Shown: positions 44,560 through 53,499, counted from the first letter of the stretch. The stretch is 64,000 bases of DNA from Paenibacillus sp. JQZ6Y-1 (GCF_040719145.1 NZ_JBFDUZ010000001.1:806001-870000); one strand, 5' to 3'. Program-made: numbers and translations. Notes: generated by a model not told the origin, from the sequence alone.

Positions 44560-46242
44560 ATGCTGCAATTCAAATCATCGACACATGCAGGTCTATCGAT
44601 CGAACAAACCGGTATCCGCTATGTTTCCCTAAAAAAGAAAAAGCAGTGGGAGTTAGAGCAGAAACGGTTTCTCCCGCTGCCCGCTGGTGTTATCGTCGAA
44701 AACCAAATCGAAGATGAAGAAACACTACGTCAGCTGCTGCGCGGCTGGATTGCAAAGGAAGGGCTAAAGGGCAAATCAGTATCCTTATCCATTCCGCCGT
44801 CTCGCATTCTCGTGCGCACGATGAGCATTCCAGTTTCATCTGTCAAACAAGCGGCACAGCTCGTTCAGCTTGAAGTGGAAACAGGCATGCACCTTCCCTT
44901 TGAAGACCCAGTATATGATTATATTGTGACGGGTACGGATGCAGACGAAGCGCATTTGCTCGTATTTGCTGCGCCCAGTCAGATGGTTAAGAGCTATGTA
45001 CAGCTATTGGAACAAGCTGGTATGCGCGTTGCGTCCGTAGAGATGGCGACCACCTCATTGGCACGCGCTGTCATGATGGAGCAGAATTTGCAGTTTGCGG
45101 AAACGATGCTGCTGCAAATTAATGGTCGTGTACTGGATATGTACATGTTCCGCTCCGGTCATCCGGTATTTATGCGGACGATTACATTGGCACTGCCAGA
45201 AAATGATTATTACAGCGAAGAGGAACATCGCCATTTAACCGAGGAAAGTCTCGGCGATATTACAGCCGAGATTTTGCGCATGCTGAACTTTTATCAGTAT
45301 AGTCTGCATGACGGATCGGTGCGGATTGAGAATATTGTCGTTACTGGCTCCGACCGTGAGCGTGCATTGCTGGAAATGGGCTTGAATGATGCGCTAACCG
45401 ATCTGCAATTGTCGAATGTGGACTTTCAATCGGGCAATGGTGCCTTTCGTAGAGACGCCGAACTAAACGATTATCGGATGGCAGTGGGTGCCGCCCTGAG
45501 CCGTGAAGGACAGCAAACGATCAATCTGCTGCCACGTACAGAGCGGAGCAAGCAGCAAAGCTCCTATGTATTGATTGGCGCAGCGGCAATCTGGGTGTTG
45601 CTGATGGGATTGACGCTGTTTGGTTATTTTGATTATCATGCGCGAATCAATGCTCAAGAGCAGCAAATTCAGCAATTAACAGATGAAAATACGACGGCAC
45701 AACTTGAACTGAACAAGCTAAGCGGTAATGGCGGAAGCGGCGGTTCCAGTGCACAAGCGATCATGAATGCTGTGATCCAGTACAAAATGGACGTTGTGAA
45801 CGTGCTTGGTCAGCTGCGCAGTGCCTTGCCCGCAGGCGGTGCGATGCGCAATATTGCTTTTGATCGCAGTAGCAATATTCAGTTGACAGTCAATGTGCGT
45901 ACATTGGCTGACGCTTCGGCATATTTGCTCAAACTGCGCGGCATGTCTTTTGCGAATGGCGTAGATATTAATACAGCATCCCGCGACAATACCGCAGCAG
46001 CGAACTCCACCAGTGTCGTGCCGCTGCAACTGTATTCTGTCGTCTATACGATCCATTTACAATCTCCTGCCACGGCGCAGAATGGTACTGCCAATCCAAC
46101 AGGCACGACCACATCGGATACATCCGCAACATCGCCAACATCAAGCACAACACCAGCGTCAAGCACATCGTCAACATCCCAGCAGGGAACAACAGGTACA
46201 ACGATAACTGGAACGGAGGGCTCTAATGGAACAGCTAACTAA
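44560..46242 (+). CDS. PilM-PilN fusion, pilus alignment complex protein
   Basis: A 560-residue fusion of two normally separate proteins. Residues ~1-315 are PilM-like, an actin-fold ATPase (GLSIEQTGIRYVSLKKK, VSLSIPPSRILVRTM, QLVQLEVETGMHLPFED, EILRMLNFYQYS). At about residue 325 the PilN start motif TINLLPRTERSK appears, followed by one transmembrane helix (~342-365, IGAAAIWVLLMGLTLFGYF), a coiled coil and the PilN periplasm-type domain. In Gram-negatives PilM binds the INLLP-containing N-terminus of PilN, so the fusion keeps both interaction partners in one chain. The last ~60 residues are a Ser/Thr/Gly low-complexity tail. ATG follows GGAGGAAAG. It overlaps pilO by 17 bases. Confidence 0.88.
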   Translation: MLQFKSSTHAGLSIEQTGIRYVSLKKKKQWELEQKRFLPLPAGVIVENQIEDEETLRQLLRGWIAKEGLKGKSVSLSIPPSRILVRTMSIPVSSVKQAAQLVQLEVETGMHLPFEDPVYDYIVTGTDADEAHLLVFAAPSQMVKSYVQLLEQAGMRVASVEMATTSLARAVMMEQNLQFAETMLLQINGRVLDMYMFRSGHPVFMRTITLALPENDYYSEEEHRHLTEESLGDITAEILRMLNFYQYSLHDGSVRIENIVVTGSDRERALLEMGLNDALTDLQLSNVDFQSGNGAFRRDAELNDYRMAVGAALSREGQQTINLLPRTERSKQQSSYVLIGAAAIWVLLMGLTLFGYFDYHARINAQEQQIQQLTDENTTAQLELNKLSGNGGSGGSSAQAIMNAVIQYKMDVVNVLGQLRSALPAGGAMRNIAFDRSSNIQLTVNVRTLADASAYLLKLRGMSFANGVDINTASRDNTAAANSTSVVPLQLYSVVYTIHLQSPATAQNGTANPTGTTTSDTSATSPTSSTTPASSTSSTSQQGTTGTTITGTEGSNGTAN

Positions 46243-46792
46243 ATCACGTCCTGCTCTGCTGCTCGGTCTGTCCCTGCTGTTTCTGATTCTGCTAGCTGTG
46301 TACATGCTTGGTGTGCGTCCACTGAGCGAACGATCTGTACAATACGATCAGAATATTGCTCAGATGCAGGAAGAAACAGCCCTGTTACAGCAAAAGGTCA
46401 TTGAACTGAAAAGCAACTCCGCTAGTCAAGACACCGTCGAGCAAGCCGTTCCGTCTACGGACCAAAGTGAGCAATTGCTATTGTCCTTGCAGCAGGTTGC
46501 ACAAAAAAGCAACGCCCGCCTGACGAACATTGCGTTTGCGACCAAAAATGCAGCAACCGAGACGACCACATCGCCTGATGCTCAATCGCTGCAAATTCCA
46601 GGTGGTCAGCTTCAAATGAGCGCGCAAATCGAAGGCGGCTACACCGAGATCAAAAACTGGCTGCGTGAACTGCAAAAACTCCCACGGCTGATTACGGTCG
46701 ATTCCTTCAGCTTTGACGAACCATACAAAGCATCCAAAGCGACTCCGTTCATCACAGCCAAAGTCGTCTTTACCGCCTATTACACGCAATAA
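46226..46792 (+). CDS. pilO: PilO-like pilus alignment protein
   Basis: A 188-residue bitopic membrane protein. A short cytoplasmic stretch (MEQLTKSRP) precedes one helix (residues ~10-31, LLLGLSLLFLILLAVYMLG). A coiled coil (~37-63) and a ferredoxin-like fold follow (YTEIKNWLRELQKLPRLITVDSF is the recognisable part, ~140-162). PilO partners PilN in the alignment subcomplex. It overlaps the pilMN gene by 17 bases with its own GGAGGGC upstream, and ends the operon before a terminator. No pilQ secretin or pilP is present, as expected for a monoderm. Confidence 0.85.
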   Translation: MEQLTKSRPALLLGLSLLFLILLAVYMLGVRPLSERSVQYDQNIAQMQEETALLQQKVIELKSNSASQDTVEQAVPSTDQSEQLLLSLQQVAQKSNARLTNIAFATKNAATETTTSPDAQSLQIPGGQLQMSAQIEGGYTEIKNWLRELQKLPRLITVDSFSFDEPYKASKATPFITAKVVFTAYYTQ

Positions 46793-47120
46793 AAAGAAAC
46801 ACCACACTTCTAATTTCACAACTCCATCAAGCCCAGCGGATCAACTTCCGAAGGGCTTTTTTGTTGCTGCGATCTGCGGAGGTATAATCCTACCAAATAT
46901 GCCATTGCAAAAGGTTCGTGCCGTTGTAAGGAAGCATATTCGCTTGGTCTCTTTTTGAAGTGATTTTGCCTCCTATGAACATTGCTGCCATACTCCAACA
47001 TTCTTTTTATACTAAAATGCACACGTTAACCTTTTTTGCCCTATATACCTTTTCCTCCAAAAACATGTGGTATCATAATAATCATCGTAGCCCAAACACA
47101 CACTCTGGAGATGAAACTAG
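46793..47120 (+). other. Intergenic region between pilus operon and transporter
   Basis: AAGCCC (46829) and GGGCTT (46853) form a terminator just after pilO. Downstream, TATACT (47008) and TATCAT (47071) could be -10 boxes but have no clear -35. No gene seen. Confidence 0.5.
46829..46862 (+). terminator. Terminator of the pilus operon
   Basis: AAGCCC plus GCGGA pair with TCCG plus AGGGCTT, each arm with a bulged A, and a run of six Ts follows. Confidence 0.8.
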
Positions 47121-48116
47121 ATGAGAGAATGGACCGGACATTTTACTGCCCTCTTTGAAAAATATATGTTTGCTATTATTCCGTGCACCTTGGTGCTCGG
47201 TTTTCTGTTGTCCCATCAGCTAAAAGATTATGTGGGCTGGATTCCGTATTTATTTGCGTATGTTACTTTTGTGATGGGAATCGGTTGCGGTCGTCAGCAT
47301 GTGCAAGGGGTATTACGTCGACCGGCACCGGTATTCGTCACGTTGCTTGTCACACATTTGGTGGCTCCATTGCTAGCATACGAGCTTGGTCAATTGATGT
47401 TTGGACCTGATTCCCCCTATACGATTGGACTCGTTCTGTTTACCGCGATTCCGCTAGGCGTATCGTCTGTGCTCTGGGTTAGCATGTCATCTGGGAATGT
47501 GGCACTTGCGTTGGCGATGGTGATCGTCGATTCCGCCATCAGTCCCTTTGTCGTACCGGTGCTGATTAAGCTCTTTTTCGGAGCGGACGTTCATTTTGAT
47601 ACATGGGGTATGATTAGCGATCTCATGCTGATTATCGTGCTACCTACGCTGTTGGGCATGGTCGTATACGAGTTATCCGGTGGTCGGTTCAAGCAGTGGT
47701 CGGCACCAGTTACTTTACCGCTATCCAAGCTTTGTTTTGCTGGTGTGGTGCTGCTCAATGCCGCTGCGATTGCGCCGCAACTAAGTGCGCTGAAGAACGA
47801 TTTACTATTGGTTGTGCCTGCAGTATTGATCATCGTAACGCTTTGCTATGGACTCGGTTACGTTTGTTCTGGTATACTTCGCGCAAAAGGCCTTGAGTTG
47901 CCCGCGACGCTTGCTTACGCTTCTGGTATGCGCAATATTTCGGTCGGTATGGTCATTGCGATGAGCTATTTTACACCGCAAGCGGCTGTACCGGTAGTGC
48001 TTGGCATTATGCTGCAACAGCCGATGGCAACGCTACAATATTCGATCTTTGTGCGTATCGCTGCCTACCGTAGCAAACAGCGGCTCAAGGAAGCCCATTC
48101 TATTAAAGGAGATTGA
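47121..48116 (+). CDS. BASS-type (bile acid:sodium symporter) transporter
   Basis: A 331-residue membrane protein with about ten helices of the bile acid:sodium symporter superfamily. Characteristic parts are the sodium-site region IPLGVSSVLWVSMSSGNVALALAMVIVDSAISPFVVP (residues ~111-147; GNVALA is the conserved core) and the mirrored SGMRNISVGMVIAM near 272-285. Bacterial members move diverse organic anions; specificity is unknown. ATG at 47121 has GGAG about 10 bases upstream. Its stop is only nine bases before the phoR ATG, so it is co-transcribed with the kinase and may feed the same stress response. Confidence 0.8.
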   Translation: MREWTGHFTALFEKYMFAIIPCTLVLGFLLSHQLKDYVGWIPYLFAYVTFVMGIGCGRQHVQGVLRRPAPVFVTLLVTHLVAPLLAYELGQLMFGPDSPYTIGLVLFTAIPLGVSSVLWVSMSSGNVALALAMVIVDSAISPFVVPVLIKLFFGADVHFDTWGMISDLMLIIVLPTLLGMVVYELSGGRFKQWSAPVTLPLSKLCFAGVVLLNAAAIAPQLSALKNDLLLVVPAVLIIVTLCYGLGYVCSGILRAKGLELPATLAYASGMRNISVGMVIAMSYFTPQAAVPVVLGIMLQQPMATLQYSIFVRIAAYRSKQRLKEAHSIKGD

Positions 48117-48125
48117 ATCTTCCGC

Positions 48126-49943
48126 ATGAAACCGTTCCGCATTCGCCTCACGCTGATCATTATGCTGCTGCTCGCTGTTCTCGGTTTGGCAGCTGCTTTT
48201 ACGATGGCGCATATTTACAAAAGCTCGCATGAGAAAACATTGGAAGACAATATGCTGCGCGAAATTCGGCTGCTGGAAACGACCTTTGCTTTTCAAGCCG
48301 TCGGTACGGTCGGGCAACCCGCTAACAGCATATTGGACTATTACACACAGCAAGCGCAAGAGCTTGGTAAACTGACTGATTCTAGAGTGACCTTTATCGA
48401 GCTGGACGGTACAGTTATCGGCGATTCGGAAAGTGATCCGCGCGGTATGAACAACCATAGTACCCGCGAAGAGATTGTTGCCGCTCAGAAACAAGGTGTC
48501 GGTAGTGCCATTCGTTACAGCAGTACATTGAAGGAAAATATGCTGTATGTCGCTGCACCCGTTAGTAAAGGCGATACATTCAACGGCTATATTCGCCTAT
48601 CGATGAGCTTGACCGCAGTGGAGGACGGCGTGCGAAGCGCATGGACCATTATGGGCATCAGCTTGCTAGTGCTGTTTATTGTGGCGGCGCTAGTCAGTTA
48701 TTATGTCGCTGCCAGTCTCACACGTCCGCTGGAACATATTACTCGCGTTGCCAATCGAATCTCGCGGCTGGATTATGGAGCGCGTGTGAAGCTGGAACGT
48801 CAGGATGAGATCGGCGAGCTGGGGAAAGCAATCGACAATATGGCGGACAGCTTGGAAATGCAGCTCAAGGTGATTCGTGATAATGAAGACCTGCTGCAAA
48901 GCGTGCTTGCCAACATGACCGGCGGTATGGTCATGGTTGACGATGGCGGCAAAATTGCATTGGTCAACCGTTTTGCCGAAGAGATGCTCAGCATCAATTC
49001 GCGGCGTATGATCGGCAGACCGTATCATGATTTGAAGCAGCATTATGAACTGAGCCGTTTGTTGGGCGAAGGGCTGCGGCGCAAGGAGCGCATTCATGAT
49101 GAGCAGACGCTGTATAATCCAGAGCCACGCTTGATTGAAATCGACGGGGTACCGATGTTCGAGGATGATGATGCGTATCGCGGCATGTTGTTCCTGATTC
49201 AGGACGTATCCAATATTCGTCGTCTAGAACGAATGCGCAGCGAATTCGTCGCTAACGTCTCGCATGAGTTGAAGACGCCGATTGCAGCGGTCAAAGGTTT
49301 TGCTGAGACCTTGCTCAGTGGCGGCGTGAATGATGAGCAAACGGCACGCTCGTTTTTGCAGATCATTTATGACGAGAGTGAGCGGCTGAATCGGTTGATC
49401 GGCGATATTCTGGAATTGTCCAAAATCGAATCCAAGCGCTCGCCGCTCGAATTTTCCCCGATTCATCTACAATCGTTTTTCGAGACGATTCGCGAGATGC
49501 TCAATTCATCGGCGGCGAAGAAGAAGATTACGCTGGAAATGAATGTACCAGAGGAATTGTTTATGGAGGCGGATGAAGATCGGCTACGGCAGATATTCGT
49601 CAATCTGATCTCCAATGCGATTAACTATACGCAGGATGGCGGTATGGTGAAGCTAGCGGTACGTGAAACGCTCTCTGAGCGAGGCGAGGAACGGATTGTA
49701 TTCGATGTGACCGATACAGGCATGGGCATTCCGCGTAAGGATTTACCACGTATTTTTGAACGCTTTTATCGAGTGGACAAGGCGCGTTCGCGCAGTTCAG
49801 GCGGCACCGGGCTGGGCTTGTCGATCGTCAAGCATCTCGTGGAGCTGCATCATGGAGTCGTGACGGTAGAGAGTGAGGTTCATATCGGCTCTACCTTTAC
49901 CGTCAATCTGCCGCTGCTGCAAGGAGACGAATACGATTTGTAA
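48126..49943 (+). CDS. phoR: PhoR-type sensor histidine kinase
   Basis: A 605-residue membrane kinase. TM1 spans ~9-29, an extracytoplasmic PAS-like domain ~32-165, TM2 ~172-195, HAMP ~196-248 (SLTRPLEHITRVANRISRL) and PAS ~258-365. The HisKA phospho-acceptor is H380 in NVSHELKTPIAAV. The ATPase domain has an N-box around LISNAINYT and G-boxes DTGMGIPRKDLPRIFERFYR and GTGLGLSIVKHL. The architecture matches PhoR of Bacilli, and phoP, pstB and phoU lie downstream. The only in-frame ATG is 14 bases after the GGAG. A hairpin follows at 49984-50024, so phoP is not simply read through. Confidence 0.88.
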   Translation: MKPFRIRLTLIIMLLLAVLGLAAAFTMAHIYKSSHEKTLEDNMLREIRLLETTFAFQAVGTVGQPANSILDYYTQQAQELGKLTDSRVTFIELDGTVIGDSESDPRGMNNHSTREEIVAAQKQGVGSAIRYSSTLKENMLYVAAPVSKGDTFNGYIRLSMSLTAVEDGVRSAWTIMGISLLVLFIVAALVSYYVAASLTRPLEHITRVANRISRLDYGARVKLERQDEIGELGKAIDNMADSLEMQLKVIRDNEDLLQSVLANMTGGMVMVDDGGKIALVNRFAEEMLSINSRRMIGRPYHDLKQHYELSRLLGEGLRRKERIHDEQTLYNPEPRLIEIDGVPMFEDDDAYRGMLFLIQDVSNIRRLERMRSEFVANVSHELKTPIAAVKGFAETLLSGGVNDEQTARSFLQIIYDESERLNRLIGDILELSKIESKRSPLEFSPIHLQSFFETIREMLNSSAAKKKITLEMNVPEELFMEADEDRLRQIFVNLISNAINYTQDGGMVKLAVRETLSERGEERIVFDVTDTGMGIPRKDLPRIFERFYRVDKARSRSSGGTGLGLSIVKHLVELHHGVVTVESEVHIGSTFTVNLPLLQGDEYDL

Positions 49944-49983
49944 TCTGGGGCAGACAATGTTTTCTAGAAATTGTAAAATGAAT

Positions 49984-50024
49984 GTATGCTGCTGTGTTGT
50001 TTCATGCAGTAGCATACTGGTTTT
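49984..50024 (+). terminator. Terminator-like hairpin between phoR and phoP
   Basis: GTATGCTGCT (49984-49993) pairs with AGTAGCATAC (50008-50017, one G-U pair), followed by TGGTTTTG. Confidence 0.65.
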
Positions 50025-50076
50025 GCCACATCCATGTTGATGAATATCGAATGGTACGCGAATCAAATTATTTTAT

Positions 50077-50093
50077 TTTACACTCTGTTAACA
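50077..50093 (+). promoter_or_regulatory. Pho box upstream of phoP
   Basis: TTTACA (50077-50082) and TTAACA (50088-50093) are spaced 11 bases apart, as in the PhoP direct repeats TT(A/C/T)A(C/T)A. Flanking hexamers in the same register (50066, 50099) match only weakly. This suggests PhoP autoregulation. Confidence 0.6.
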
Positions 50094-50148
50094 AAATAGT
50101 GATATGCTGGTCACGGTGAATGAAATGTAAACCCGAGTGGAGGTTACC

Positions 50149-50880
50149 ATGACGAAACGATTGCTGGTCATTGAAGATGAATCAACGTTGTCCCGGCTGT
50201 TATCCTACAACCTGACACAAGAAGGATATGAAGTGACGGTAGAGGATCATGGCAGTGCTGGTCTGGAAAGAGCGCAGAACGAATCCTTTGAGCTGATTTT
50301 GCTCGATTTGATGCTGCCTGGCATGTCGGGATTGGATATTTTACGCAAGCTGAGAAGCTCCGGCATTCGTACGCCGGTTGTTATTTTAACAGCCAAAAAC
50401 GCGGAGGAAGAAGTCGTGGAAGGGCTGAAAGCCGGAGCCGATGACTATATCACCAAGCCATTTGGCGTATCCGAGCTGCTTGCCCGTGTAGCTGCTGTAT
50501 TACGGCGCGCAACGGGACGTGAGGATCAGCCAGTGGACGAAGATGTACAAGAAAGTCGCATCGAGCTAGGTGATCTGATGATCTACCCGGATAAATACGA
50601 AGTGGCGCTAGGTACGCAACAGATTACGCTACGTCCCAAAGAGTTTGAAGTATTGCTATACCTTGCACGCAAGCCCGGCGTCGTTATGACACGTGATGAT
50701 CTGATGAATGCAGTCTGGGGCTTTGACTATATCGGTGGACAGCGTACGGTTGATGTTCACGTCAGCTCTCTGCGCAAAAAGCTAGAACTGGACCCGGATT
50801 CGGTACATATCGATTCCATTCGCGGTGTCGGCTATAAATTGGTCGTTCGCAAAAAAACAGGTGCTCCTCATTCCGGTTAA
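50149..50880 (+). CDS. phoP: PhoP-type response regulator
   Basis: A 243-residue OmpR/PhoB-family regulator. The receiver domain has the acidic pair E9-D10 and the phospho-acceptor D53 in LILLDLMLPG, with K in YITKPFGVSEL. The winged-helix output domain (~140-238) ends in RTVDVHVSSLRKKLELDP and IRGVGYKLV. ATG at 50149 sits four bases after GGAGGT; the upstream GTG overlaps that site. In B. subtilis phoP precedes phoR and overlaps it. Here phoP follows phoR by about 200 bases with its own Pho box. Confidence 0.92.
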   Translation: MTKRLLVIEDESTLSRLLSYNLTQEGYEVTVEDHGSAGLERAQNESFELILLDLMLPGMSGLDILRKLRSSGIRTPVVILTAKNAEEEVVEGLKAGADDYITKPFGVSELLARVAAVLRRATGREDQPVDEDVQESRIELGDLMIYPDKYEVALGTQQITLRPKEFEVLLYLARKPGVVMTRDDLMNAVWGFDYIGGQRTVDVHVSSLRKKLELDPDSVHIDSIRGVGYKLVVRKKTGAPHSG

Positions 50881-50903
50881 CGGAGTGACGAGCATCTTTT
50901 TTT
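50862..50903 (+). terminator. Terminator overlapping the 3' end of phoP
   Basis: TGCTCCTCATTCCG (50862-50875) pairs with CGGAGTGACGAGCA (50881-50894), with one bulge, and a seven-T run follows. The stem begins inside the last codons. Confidence 0.85.
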
Positions 50904-51000
50904 GTAACGTCTTACATAATCATGCGTCAAGTATAGCTTTCATTTTACAATAATCCTTTAGTCTTATAGGTAAGAGTGCTACTAAAGAACTAAGGAGTGT

Positions 51001-52557
51001 ATGACCTTGACCAGCCCTGCTCTGAAAGAACGACAAAGCCAACCGATCCTTTCATCGTCCCAGACGGATGACCATACAGCAGCAGCCCTTGATTCGCAGC
51101 AACCATTACAATCTGCAATCCATCATCCACAGCCATCTCCACACATCCAAAAAACGTCGATACCGCATCAGCCAATCGCCGAAATTGCTCCTATATCATC
51201 TACCATGAAGCACGTTACACCTACTGACAAGAGAGCATCGTCTGCTAGCTCTGAGCACCAATCGCTGTCTGAAAATCGAAACGATCATTCAGCTTCATTT
51301 TCAGCAAAACAGTCTCTGGCAACTCATGACAAGCAAGTCCATATAACGAAGCAAACGGAGCAAAGCAAGCAGTTGAATCAAAGGAAGCAGTGGAATCCAT
51401 CAAATCCAGCGTCTGCTCCAACGGACGCTGTCTCCCAATCGGTTCCATCCCCATCAACACTACCACATACGCATTCCATTCCGCCGGAAGGGGAGCGCCC
51501 AGAATTGCAGCTGCGGCATTATTTGCTGACCGTACCCGGTATCCCAGAAACGGAAAACTGTGGCGATACGCTGCAACGCTTCCGTAATGATCAGCAGATG
51601 CCCTGTGTCGCCATCTGCAATGAGCAGAATATCCCGCAGGCACTTGTGATGCGAGAGCAATTTTACCGACGGATGGCGAGTCGGTTTGCTAGCGAACTGT
51701 ATTATACGCGTCCCACGAGCCGTTTTAGTCAGCCAGAGCCGCTCATTATGCAGATTAGCAATGATCCGTCTGTTGTTGTTGATGCGGCATTGGCACGTCA
51801 AGGCGAAGCTTTTTATGAATGTGTGATGTTGACAGAGCAAGGGAAGCTCGTCGGTGTGATTACGATTCGTGATCTGATGGAGCTGGCACGTCATTTGCAG
51901 GCGCGCTCAGAGCAACAGCGGGTGTTATCGCTGCGGCAATCTGGCGATTTCATGCACCAGATTGCGGAAGCAGTTGGCACCGTTAGCAATGCTGCCCGCC
52001 AGACATCGCAGCAATTGCTGTATATCAAGGAACGGACCGTCAGTGGTCATCAGCAGTTGAATGAAGCGACGCACAGCTTTCAACAAGCGCAGCGGCTGGT
52101 CAATCATCAGCGTGTACAGGCGGAGCAGATGCTAGAGCAGACAGTTCAAGCGCGCAAAGTAGTCGATGATGTGGCGCAGCTCGCTGGGCAGAGCAGTATG
52201 CTGGCGCTCAATGCCTCCATCGAAGCAGCACGCGCTATGCAGGCAGGACGCGGCTTTGCGGTTGTTGCCTCTGAGATGAGACTACTATCGGAGAGAATTA
52301 CGGTCATGTCGTCGGATATTGGACGACTGCTTGGTAATCTAAACGGCATGATCGGTCAATCTGCCGAATCCAGCCAGACGGCGGAGCGGACGATGGATGA
52401 CAGCATGATTCGTATTCAGCAGGCGGATCAGTTGTTTGCCGAAATGGCTTCTTCGGCAGACGAGGCAACAGAGCAGGCAGCGCAACTGCTGAACACGGCA
52501 GGCGAAGCAAGTCGATTGACAACTCTTGTGCGGCAGGAGTTGGAACGACAGGCGTAA
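51001..52557 (+). CDS. Soluble CBS-domain/chemoreceptor signalling hybrid
   Basis: A 518-residue cytoplasmic protein. Residues 1-~165 are disordered and rich in Gln, Ser, His and Pro. Then comes a CBS-pair-like module (~175-300; MPCVAICNEQNIPQALVM and FYECVMLTEQGKLVGVITIRDLM). A methyl-accepting signalling domain (~315-518) follows with the tip QSSMLALNASIEAARAMQAG. No membrane segment is present, so it senses inside the cell, presumably nucleotides through CBS. Located between phoP and pstB, it may link phosphate status to chemotaxis; this is inference. ATG at 51001 lies only three bases after AAGGAG; TTG at 51007 is an alternative with better spacing. Confidence 0.82.
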   Translation: MTLTSPALKERQSQPILSSSQTDDHTAAALDSQQPLQSAIHHPQPSPHIQKTSIPHQPIAEIAPISSTMKHVTPTDKRASSASSEHQSLSENRNDHSASFSAKQSLATHDKQVHITKQTEQSKQLNQRKQWNPSNPASAPTDAVSQSVPSPSTLPHTHSIPPEGERPELQLRHYLLTVPGIPETENCGDTLQRFRNDQQMPCVAICNEQNIPQALVMREQFYRRMASRFASELYYTRPTSRFSQPEPLIMQISNDPSVVVDAALARQGEAFYECVMLTEQGKLVGVITIRDLMELARHLQARSEQQRVLSLRQSGDFMHQIAEAVGTVSNAARQTSQQLLYIKERTVSGHQQLNEATHSFQQAQRLVNHQRVQAEQMLEQTVQARKVVDDVAQLAGQSSMLALNASIEAARAMQAGRGFAVVASEMRLLSERITVMSSDIGRLLGNLNGMIGQSAESSQTAERTMDDSMIRIQQADQLFAEMASSADEATEQAAQLLNTAGEASRLTTLVRQELERQA

Positions 52558-52565
52558 TCGTAATT

Positions 52566-52619
52566 TTTACACTGCCTTTACAATTCGGAAGTTCTCGGTT
52601 TACAAATATCCCGTATGAT
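52566..52619 (+). promoter_or_regulatory. Pho box promoter of pstB-phoU
   Basis: Three perfect TTTACA hexamers begin at 52566, 52577 and 52599, in exact 11-base register (the fourth position, 52588, does not match). A TATGAT -10 box lies at 52614-52619, nine bases after the last repeat, as in PhoP-activated promoters. Confidence 0.82.
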
Positions 52620-52685
52620 TTATAGATGCTGGCATCCATAGGGATGTCGATAGGTATGAATAGAGAATCAGGGGAGTGTGACCTT

Positions 52686-53441
52686 GTGTCAGACATTATT
52701 CGCATCGAACAATTGAACTTGTACTATGAGAAGCATCATGCTCTTAAAAATATTGCATTAAATATTGAGGAAAAAGCGGTCACTGCCTTTATTGGACCAT
52801 CCGGCTGCGGCAAATCAACATTATTGCGCACCTTGAACCGGATGAACGATATGATTCCAGGCACACGCATCGAAGGCAAAGTGGAAATTGCTGGCTCCGA
52901 CATTTATGGAGACGATGTGGAAGTGGAAAGTCTGCGTCAGCAGGTCGGTATGGTATTCCAGCAGCCGAATCCATTTCCGAAATCGATCTATGAGAATGTT
53001 GCCTACGGTCCACGTCTGCACGGTGTAAAATCCAAAGCCGAGCTGGACAATATTGTGGAACGCAGTCTGCGCCAATCCGCGCTGTGGGAAGAAGTGAAGG
53101 ATTATCTCAAGAAATCTGCTTTCAGCTTGTCCGGCGGTCAGCAGCAGCGTCTTTGTATCGCCCGTGCGATTGCGGGTCAGCCGGATATTTTGCTGATGGA
53201 TGAAGCGACATCTGCGCTGGACCCGATTTCCACGCTTAAAATTGAGGAACTGACGCAGGATTTGAAAAAGGATTATACGATTGTCATGGTAACGCACAAT
53301 ATGCACCAAGCAGCACGGATTTCCGATCAGACCGCCTTTTTCCTGAACGGTGAAGTGGTGGAGTCAACCGATACGACCGAAATGTTCTCCAATCCGACAG
53401 ATTCACGTACAGAGGATTACATTTCTGGACGTTTTGGCTGA
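52686..53441 (+). CDS. pstB: Phosphate ABC transporter ATP-binding protein PstB
   Basis: A 251-residue ABC ATPase of the PstB type. It opens [20 protein letters not shown], with Walker [20 protein letters not shown] (the RMND extension is PstB-specific), Q-loop [19 protein letters not shown], signature [14 protein letters not shown] and Walker [13 protein letters not shown], and ends in DYISGRFG. It powers high-affinity phosphate uptake with PstSCA, none of which is encoded here. The GTG at 52686 matches family length; the upstream frame lies in the Pho box promoter region. phoU follows 58 bases on. Confidence 0.95.
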   Translation: MSDIIRIEQLNLYYEKHHALKNIALNIEEKAVTAFIGPSGCGKSTLLRTLNRMNDMIPGTRIEGKVEIAGSDIYGDDVEVESLRQQVGMVFQQPNPFPKSIYENVAYGPRLHGVKSKAELDNIVERSLRQSALWEEVKDYLKKSAFSLSGGQQQRLCIARAIAGQPDILLMDEATSALDPISTLKIEELTQDLKKDYTIVMVTHNMHQAARISDQTAFFLNGEVVESTDTTEMFSNPTDSRTEDYISGRFG

Positions 53442-53499
53442 TATTTGCCACTCGGCAATTGCCCGTGGACATTTGAACAAGTTAATAGGAGGATCATGT

